From Myxococcus sp. CA023 (lineage in GTDB: Bacteria; Myxococcota; Myxococcia; Myxococcales; Myxococcaceae): a stretch of DNA of 48,146 nt. Positions 43,374-48,146 of this stretch are shown here, piece after piece. The notes beneath the pieces are model-generated. The model was not told where the DNA came from, made no database searches, and saw nothing but the letters and a program-made list of their open reading frames with translations. A program made the position numbers and the translations under genes. The stretch spans positions 1 to 48,146 of the forward strand of contig NZ_JAAEAH010000072.1 of assembly GCF_010998615.1 (NCBI RefSeq), written 5' to 3'. The stretch's first letter is position 1, and each line of letters begins with the position of its first letter.

Positions 43374-43670
43374 TCAAGGCAGCGCCAGGCGCAGCTGTTC
43401 GAGCAACGCAGGCAGCCGGGTCATCAGCTCCCGGTCCATCTCCTCCAATGCCCCGCGAAGGGCCGCCAGGTCCTCTGGGGCGCGTTCCGCGGTCACCATG
43501 CGCTGCAGGACCCTCAGGCGCTGATTGCGCTGCACCAGGCTGCCCAGGACGTCCTCCAGCTCATCGCTGAGGGCCTCGCCCAGGCGCAGGTCGTGCCCAA
43601 TCAGCTCCCGGAGCTGCTCCACCAGGTACGTGAGGTCCCAGGATTCTGCGTATCCAGCACGGCGCGACAT
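43374..43670 (-). CDS. hypothetical helical 98-aa protein beside oriC
   Basis: I do not recognise a family. The 98 residues are almost entirely amphipathic helix (YLVEQLRELIGHDLRLGEAL, ELEDVLGSLVQRNQRLRVLQ, ALEEMDRELMTRLPALLEQL) with regular Leu spacing, probably a coiled coil or helical bundle. There is no membrane segment. The ATG at 43670 is preceded by AGGGGTGAG. It lies 30 bp downstream of another 98-aa gene on the same strand and its 3' end abuts the putative origin. The pair looks like one transcription unit. Confidence 0.7.
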   Translation of the reverse strand: MSRRAGYAESWDLTYLVEQLRELIGHDLRLGEALSDELEDVLGSLVQRNQRLRVLQRMVTAERAPEDLAALRGALEEMDRELMTRLPALLEQLRLALP

Positions 43671-43700
43671 CTCACCCCTGGCCCAGGCGGGTCGCCGGGC

Positions 43701-43997
43701 TCATTCCAGCGGTTGGGGCCGCAGCAGGCCCACGAGGGTGAGGCGCGAGCGGGACGGGTCCAGCTCCACGCTGACCTGGCAGCCGGCGACGTCCAGCCGC
43801 AGCGTGTACGGGAACTCGGGGGGCAGCTGACTTTCCTCCTGCCGGGCCAGCGCGGCCAGGCGGAACAGCTCGGCGAGCAGCTCCTGGCGGGTCTCCGCCG
43901 CGAGCCCCTCCACGGCCGCCTGAAGGCCGCGTGGGATGAGCACGGTGAAGGCCTGCGATGACGAAGGGGCGCATGAGGAGGATGCGACAGAGGTCAT
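43701..43997 (-). CDS. hypothetical 98-aa protein, RelE/ParE-like in outline
   Basis: A 98-aa protein. After a Ser-rich start comes FTVLIPRGLQAAVEGLAAET, a helix with RQELLAELFRLAALARQ, then FPYTLRLDVAGCQVSVELDP and SRLTLVGLL. The helix-pair plus YxLRxxxxxxxVxxxLDxxxxxLTLV order loosely recalls RelE/ParE toxins, but the catalytic residues are not identifiable, so I keep it as hypothetical. The ATG at 43997 is the start that fits protein-like composition; upstream in-frame sequence is antisense to the lipoprotein gene. It is upstream of the helical 98-aa gene. Confidence 0.6.
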   Translation of the reverse strand: MTSVASSSCAPSSSQAFTVLIPRGLQAAVEGLAAETRQELLAELFRLAALARQEESQLPPEFPYTLRLDVAGCQVSVELDPSRSRLTLVGLLRPQPLE

Positions 43998-44201
43998 GGC
44001 GTACCCCAGGTGCGAGAACCATACCCTTCCCGCATCCAACCATTTCGCGTGGTTGCAGCCTGTAGCAGTGGAACGGCCTGTAAAAAACACTGCCCCCCTC
44101 CCCGCCGACCCTGAAGTGTTGGGAGGTGGGACGTCGAGGGGGCGGGGCGTCCGCGGGGCCTTCTGGCGCGGGTATAGCCAGAAGGCACGGGGGGGAACGC
44201 C

Positions 44202-46403
44202 ATGGCGCACGCAACGCAGGCGTCCCGGTACAGCGGCATTGTCTTGGCGCTGATGCTGGGGTTGGGAGCGGCGGCTTGTCGGGACACGCCATCCCTGTCG
44301 GGGGCGGAGGGGCGGTTGCGGTTGTCGGCGCAGCGTGTGGACTTCCCGCACGCCTACCCGGGCACCCGGCGAGAGGCCGAGGTCCGCGTGGTGAATGGCG
44401 GCCGGGCCCCGCTGGACGTCACGTGGACGGACGTGACGGCACCCTTCTCGTTGGAGGCGGCGCTGCCGGTCCGGGTGCTGGCGGGAGAGGTGCCGGTGCG
44501 TCTGCGCTTCGCGCCTGAAGCCGAAGGGACCTACGAGGTCATCCTCACCGGCACCGCGTCGGATGGCGGCCAGGTGCAACTGGTGCTGGCGGGCGAGGCG
44601 AAGCCGGTGCCGGAGTGCTTCACGCCCGTGACGTGCGCGGCGGCCACCTTCGACCTGGTGACGGAGCGGTGCGTGGAGTCGGTGCTGCCGGACGGCACCG
44701 CGTGTGAGCCGGGCAATGCCTGCGTCACCGGCGCCACCTGCCAGGCGGGACGCTGCCGGGGCGAGGAGCGCGCCTGTGATGACGGCAACGCCTGCACCAC
44801 GGACGTGTGCCACGTGCTGGACGGGTGCCAGTCCGTGCCGGCGCCGCCCTGTCCCGCGGCCGGGCCGTGTCAGGTGGGGACGTGCGACCCGCGGATGGGA
44901 TGCGCCACGGCCCCCGCGCCGGACGGCACCCTCTGCGGCGCGGCCCAAGGCACCTGCGAGGTCGCGGACGTGTGCCTGGATGGGGCCTGCGTGAAGCGCG
45001 ACCTGCCGGAGGGCTTCCTGTGTGAAGCGGCCAGTCCGTGCCAGGCGTCGGGGCACTGCCGCGGCGGCGTGTGCGCTCGGCCCGCGGCGCAACCCCTGAA
45101 GGTGGATTGGGAGCACGACGCTCGGACGGGAGGCGAGCAGCTGCAGGACCTGCTGGTGGGGCCGGAAGGGGACGTGACGCTGTCGGGCTTCTACGGCACG
45201 CCCGTTCTGGACGCGGCGGGCAAGGGTCCTCCGGTGCGGGCCTCCCACCCGGCGCGCCGCTGCATGCTGTGGAACGACCGGCTCCTGTGCATGGACATGC
45301 CGATGGACGGGACGGTGTCGCTGCTGGAGCGCGACACGGGGACACCGCGATGGACCTTCACCCTGGCCGATGCGCGGCCGGACTTCCGCGACAGGACGCA
45401 GACGCTCTTCCTGGCGCGGCTGGCGGTGATGGCGCCGGACCGGCTGGCGGCCCTCTTCGAGGCCTACCCCACGGACCAGCGGCGCGACACGGCGTGCCGC
45501 ATGTACTTCCTGGTGATGCTGGATGCCTTCGGCCACATGGTGTCCGCGCGCGAGCTGACGGACCCACTGCTCGCCGAGTGCAACCACCCGCACCCGTATG
45601 GCCTCGCCTCGGACACGGTGGGGGACCTCTACGTCGCCTTCGCGCCCACGCTGAACACGGGCGCGCCGCTGGCGTCGGGGACGCCCTCGTTGCTGATGGC
45701 CTTCTCCTCGGACGGGGTGCCGCGCTGGCGGAGGACGGAGCCCCTGCGCGCGGGTGAGCTCGCGGTGGTGAACGGGCTGCTGCTGCCCGAATGGGGCTTC
45801 CAGGCGTTGAGCACCCGGGATGGGGCACCCGTGGGAGGGCACCTCGCCCAGCAGTTGGGCCGCGCGGTGGCCACCCGGGACGTGGTGGTACCCAGCGCGT
45901 CGGGCACGACGGTGAACGCGGGCGTGGACAGCCCGAGCTCCACGCCGGCCGCGACGCAGCTGAAGGGCTTCTGGCTTCCGGACCTGGAGCCGGCGTGGCT
46001 GTACTCGCTGAAGGAAGGCCAGCGCCTGACGACCAAGGAGCTCCGGCTGGCCACCTGGCCCAGCGGCGCGGGGCTTCCCCCCGAGACGCTGGTGCTGACG
46101 CACGCGGTGGCGGCCGACAACCAGCGGTTGCTGGTGGGCGTGCGCGCGCGGGATGGGGCGGAGGCCTTCCAGTGCCCGCTCGACTACGCGCCGCGCACGG
46201 TGCCGCAGTTGATGGAGCTGGGGCCCGGCGCCCTCTACCTGATGGATGGGGCTCTCAGTTGTGGCGAGTGCGACCCGCCCTTCGCCAACAGTCAGCCGCG
46301 CTTCATGCGCTTCCCCATGCCGGGGTTGCTGCCCGCGAACGCGCCCTGGCCCGGGACTTTCGGAGGACCGGGGCACGGGCACCATGAGAACGCGGTTCAC
46401 TGA
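44202..46403 (+). CDS. Cys-rich lipoprotein with Ig-like domain and C-terminal propeller-like region
   Basis: A 733-aa lipoprotein, lipobox GLGAAAC with Cys26. Residues 38-145 form an ASH/HYDIN-type Ig-like domain (VDFPHAYPGTRREAEVRVVN, VRLRFAPEAEGTYEVILTG). Residues 148-300 carry many cysteines in CxDGNACTTDVCxxxDGC-like units, common in myxobacterial surface proteins. Residues 305-733 look like blades of a beta-propeller or quinoprotein-like repeat (ALFEAYPTDQRRDTACRMYF, GLASDTVGDLYVAFAPTLN, PSLLMAFSSDGVPRWRR). Probably displayed on the outer membrane; ligand unknown. GGGGGGAA precedes the ATG. The stop overlaps the convergent DUF429 gene by 7 bp. Confidence 0.85.
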   Translation: MAHATQASRYSGIVLALMLGLGAAACRDTPSLSGAEGRLRLSAQRVDFPHAYPGTRREAEVRVVNGGRAPLDVTWTDVTAPFSLEAALPVRVLAGEVPVRLRFAPEAEGTYEVILTGTASDGGQVQLVLAGEAKPVPECFTPVTCAAATFDLVTERCVESVLPDGTACEPGNACVTGATCQAGRCRGEERACDDGNACTTDVCHVLDGCQSVPAPPCPAAGPCQVGTCDPRMGCATAPAPDGTLCGAAQGTCEVADVCLDGACVKRDLPEGFLCEAASPCQASGHCRGGVCARPAAQPLKVDWEHDARTGGEQLQDLLVGPEGDVTLSGFYGTPVLDAAGKGPPVRASHPARRCMLWNDRLLCMDMPMDGTVSLLERDTGTPRWTFTLADARPDFRDRTQTLFLARLAVMAPDRLAALFEAYPTDQRRDTACRMYFLVMLDAFGHMVSARELTDPLLAECNHPHPYGLASDTVGDLYVAFAPTLNTGAPLASGTPSLLMAFSSDGVPRWRRTEPLRAGELAVVNGLLLPEWGFQALSTRDGAPVGGHLAQQLGRAVATRDVVVPSASGTTVNAGVDSPSSTPAATQLKGFWLPDLEPAWLYSLKEGQRLTTKELRLATWPSGAGLPPETLVLTHAVAADNQRLLVGVRARDGAEAFQCPLDYAPRTVPQLMELGPGALYLMDGALSCGECDPPFANSQPRFMRFPMPGLLPANAPWPGTFGGPGHGHHENAVH

Positions 46404-47128
46404 GCGGCGCGGCCCTTCACTGTGGAGAACTTGTGGGCGCTTGAGAGGATGCGCCCCTCGCGCAGCCAGCCCTGGTTGTCCACGGTGAGCGGTGCGCCCA
46501 CGGCGGTGACGCGCGCGGGGGCTTTGCGCGTGAGCCACCCGAGCCACGCGCACAGCGCAGCATCCAACTGGTCATGGGTGGGAAGCAGGCCCGGCGGGAA
46601 GCGCAGGCCCCGCGCCTCCAGCACCGCCTGTCTTCGCGTCCGTCCCGCGTGAGACGTCTTCTTCCCCAACTTCTCCACAGACAGCGCGCGCCACGTCGCG
46701 CCGGGGAAGGCCTCGAAGAGGCGGGCCTCCTCCAGCGAGTCCGTGTCCACGTCCAACAGGGGATGCCCACCCCGCGCATGCAGCGCCGCGAACAGCAGCA
46801 CCCCGCCCCGGACGAAGCCGGCGAAGGGACGTCCAGGCTCGGGCAGCACGTCAGGCGTGCGTCCCGGCGCGCGCAGGCATCGCTCCGCTTCGCGCACGGA
46901 GGCTCCCGGCCGGGCCAGCGCCTGGGGTCCATCGATGACGAGCACATCCTCCGAGTTCAAAGGAAATGACGTGCGCAGCAGTTCAGGGGGGAAGCCGAGC
47001 GCCTTCGAGGGGACAGGCCACCGGAGCTCGGAGAAGCGCACCTGCCCCCGGGCATCCACCTCCGCCACGTCCACTGGCCGGGGAACGCGTGCGTACGGAT
47101 CCGTCAAATCCCAGCCCAGGAAGCGCAT
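46397..47128 (-). CDS. DUF429 family protein
   Basis: A 243-aa predicted RNase H-fold protein of the DUF429 family. The N-terminus FLGWDLTDPYAR, the mid-chain VLVIDGPQALARPG, and HDQLDAALCAWLGWLTRK near residue 190 are the three family blocks, each carrying an acidic residue suited to metal binding. Activity is unproven for the family. The ATG at 47128 lacks a clear ribosome binding site but fits family length. It is convergent with the lipoprotein gene, with a 7-bp overlap of the two coding ends and no room for a terminator between them. Confidence 0.85.
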   Translation of the reverse strand: MRFLGWDLTDPYARVPRPVDVAEVDARGQVRFSELRWPVPSKALGFPPELLRTSFPLNSEDVLVIDGPQALARPGASVREAERCLRAPGRTPDVLPEPGRPFAGFVRGGVLLFAALHARGGHPLLDVDTDSLEEARLFEAFPGATWRALSVEKLGKKTSHAGRTRRQAVLEARGLRFPPGLLPTHDQLDAALCAWLGWLTRKAPARVTAVGAPLTVDNQGWLREGRILSSAHKFSTVKGRAAQ

Positions 47129-47498
47129 GGTGAGCTCAAGCCCGCGTAGCGGTTTCCCGCATATCGCGCTGCTTCATGACGCGCCCTGAAAGGAATTCAG
47201 TCTCCACCGCGTCTGCTCACACTCGTCGTGAATGCGCAATTGCTATGGGTCCTCACCACATCCGGCCTGTCACGGTGCTTGCGGGAGTCACGACCCGGCG
47301 GGTGGACAGGCCCTGCGCAGCCGATATTCTTCGCCCACCGTAGCGTTGGATTTCGTGGACGGTATTCCACGGTGCCCACGCGCAGGCCGCTCGGGAAGCA
47401 ACCCCCTTGTTCCCGGCGCTCGCGTGGAAGGAGTGCGGTTGCCCGGACGACCTTGGAGGTCCGGCGTGCGGCGGCTTCGTGGCATCGTGGGGGGCCCG
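47129..47498. other. Intergenic stretch, no clear gene
   Basis: The 370 bases upstream of the DUF429 gene hold only Pro/Arg/Gly-rich frames without ribosome binding sites or recognisable motifs. It should contain the DUF429 promoter. Composition is slightly less GC-rich at 47185-47260 than around it. I see no RNA gene. Confidence 0.5.
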
Positions 47499-47533
47499 CT
47501 CGGGCCCCGGGTGGAAGTCTCCCGGGGCCCGAG
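47499..47533 (-). terminator. 13-bp perfect hairpin terminator
   Basis: CTCGGGCCCCGGG (47499-47511) pairs perfectly with CCCGGGGCCCGAG (47521-47533) around a 9-nt loop. It lies 20 bp after the stop of the leftward gene at the window edge and is a strong terminator candidate. Confidence 0.8.
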
Positions 47534-47553
47534 AGACCTCGTTCCAGTCGCCG

Positions 47554-48146
47554 CTAAGGTTGTTGTGTCTCCGCCGCCTGCTTCGCTTCCACGCGAGTGA
47601 AGGAAAGCAGGTAGGCGGGCTCGTCTCGCGTGCTCGCCTGTATCAACTCCTCCGTCAGCGCATGCAGGGGCCAGCGGTCGATGGACGCCTTGCGGAAGAG
47701 GGCCACCGCGCCTTCCAGCGCGTCGATTCGCGCCAGCGCCTGTTCACGTCCGGCCTCGTCGCCCATTTCCTGGGCGCCGCCGCGGACGAGCTGCAGGCCC
47801 ACCACGCGCTCCACCATGGTGGTGTCTCCCAGGAGCAGCAGCAACTGAATCTGCATGGCGCGTGGGTTCGCGGCCGCCAGCGTCTCCAGCTTCTGGCGGA
47901 ACACCGTGCGCGCTTCGACGTGGGAGGACTGCGGCAAGGCCTCGCCCCGGAGCACGTCCATCACCGCCACGAAGAGGGACGGGTCCTCCAGCCGAGGCAC
48001 CTGCCGCAGCAGGAAGAGCGCCTTGTCCGCGTCCAGTCGCGGGCTGCCCAGGGCCAGCATCAGCCTCACGTCGTCCGACGCGGCACGCTCCCAGGCGGCC
48101 TTCGCCGGGGCGCCGGGGCGCGGGGGCTTTATCGGAGGAAGGGAGG
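47554..48146 (-). CDS. Partial hypothetical protein, cut by the right window edge
   Basis: The reading frame is open to the last base of the window, so the N-terminus lies outside. The visible 197 residues begin in a Pro/Ala-rich linker (IKPPRPGPAPAKAAWERAAS). A helical region follows: LMLALGSPRLDADKALFLLR, VPRLEDPSLFVAVMDVLRGE, ARTVFRQKLETLAAANPRAM, EQALARIDALEGAVALFRKA. It resembles a helical solenoid, but I cannot assign a family. A hairpin terminator follows the stop. A GTG at 48069 is an internal codon rather than the likely start. Confidence 0.7.
   Translation of the reverse strand, partial: SLPPIKPPRPGAPAKAAWERAASDDVRLMLALGSPRLDADKALFLLRQVPRLEDPSLFVAVMDVLRGEALPQSSHVEARTVFRQKLETLAAANPRAMQIQLLLLLGDTTMVERVVGLQLVRGGAQEMGDEAGREQALARIDALEGAVALFRKASIDRWPLHALTEELIQASTRDEPAYLLSFTRVEAKQAAETQQP

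Noticed and set aside
43998..46553. A long minus-strand frame continuing upstream of the 98-aa gene, antisense to the lipoprotein
   Set aside because: Arg/Gly/His-rich with no motif; only the part from the ATG at 43997 is protein-like.
47232..47600. A plus-strand 122-codon frame in the right-hand intergenic region
   Set aside because: Runs through the hairpin terminator into the antisense of the next gene; no ribosome binding site and biased composition.

Overview
This window is high-GC chromosomal DNA from a myxobacterium, most likely Myxococcus or a close relative. The gene families point that way: serine/threonine kinases, PEGA-like and MshEN proteins, many lipoproteins, M16 peptidases and Cys-rich secreted proteins. 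The organism call is inference from content; no rRNA or tRNA gene is present. The window holds the classical origin-proximal cluster rpmH-rnpA-yidD-yidC-jag-mnmE (leftward), dnaA (rightward) and, about 20 kb right of dnaA, an intergenic region that looks like oriC itself.

Layout. 0.4-2.8 kb: Bcr/CflA drug exporter translationally coupled to an alpha/beta hydrolase, then a small unknown gene. 2.9-7.8 kb: two-domain M16 peptidase and SppA, divergent. 7.8-10 kb: cysteine dioxygenase and an MshEN plus receiver-like protein, divergent, followed by an IS66-type transposase remnant. 10.1-11.3 kb: ArsR - SRPBCC - DoxX operon whose promoter spacer is an inverted repeat and whose transcript should be nearly leaderless. 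11.4-17.1 kb: Uma2-family protein, then mnmE, a 75-aa protein, jag, yidC, yidD, rnpA and rpmH, linked by 4-bp overlaps at yidC/jag and rnpA/yidD. 17.6-25.5 kb: a secreted 808-aa unknown protein, a vitellogenin-like HEAT protein, dnaA, and a second vitellogenin-like HEAT protein.

25.8-43 kb, mostly leftward: DUF2267 protein; a frameshifted zinc-finger membrane protein; a catalytic/non-catalytic M16 pair; MFS exporter with a hydrolase remnant behind it; CapA-like protein; DoxX; a triple PEGA-like protein; a TrmN6-like methyltransferase; a HipA/YjjJ-type kinase with its own HTH domain; a PHB-depolymerase-like lipoprotein; glutathione synthase; and a Ser/Thr kinase. 43.04-43.37 kb: putative oriC, with a cluster of DnaA-box-like nonamers, a GC spacer, a DnaA-trio-like element and an AT-rich stretch. 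43.4-48.1 kb: two small genes, a Cys-rich lipoprotein, a DUF429 protein, and a gene cut by the window edge.

Of the sixteen genes between 25.8 and 44 kb, twelve lie on the minus strand, which fits a leftward replication fork starting near 43.2 kb. The strongest observations are the displaced oriC, the vitellogenin-like paralogues flanking dnaA, the operator-in-spacer leaderless ArsR promoter, and the textbook MshEN motif fused to a receiver-like domain.
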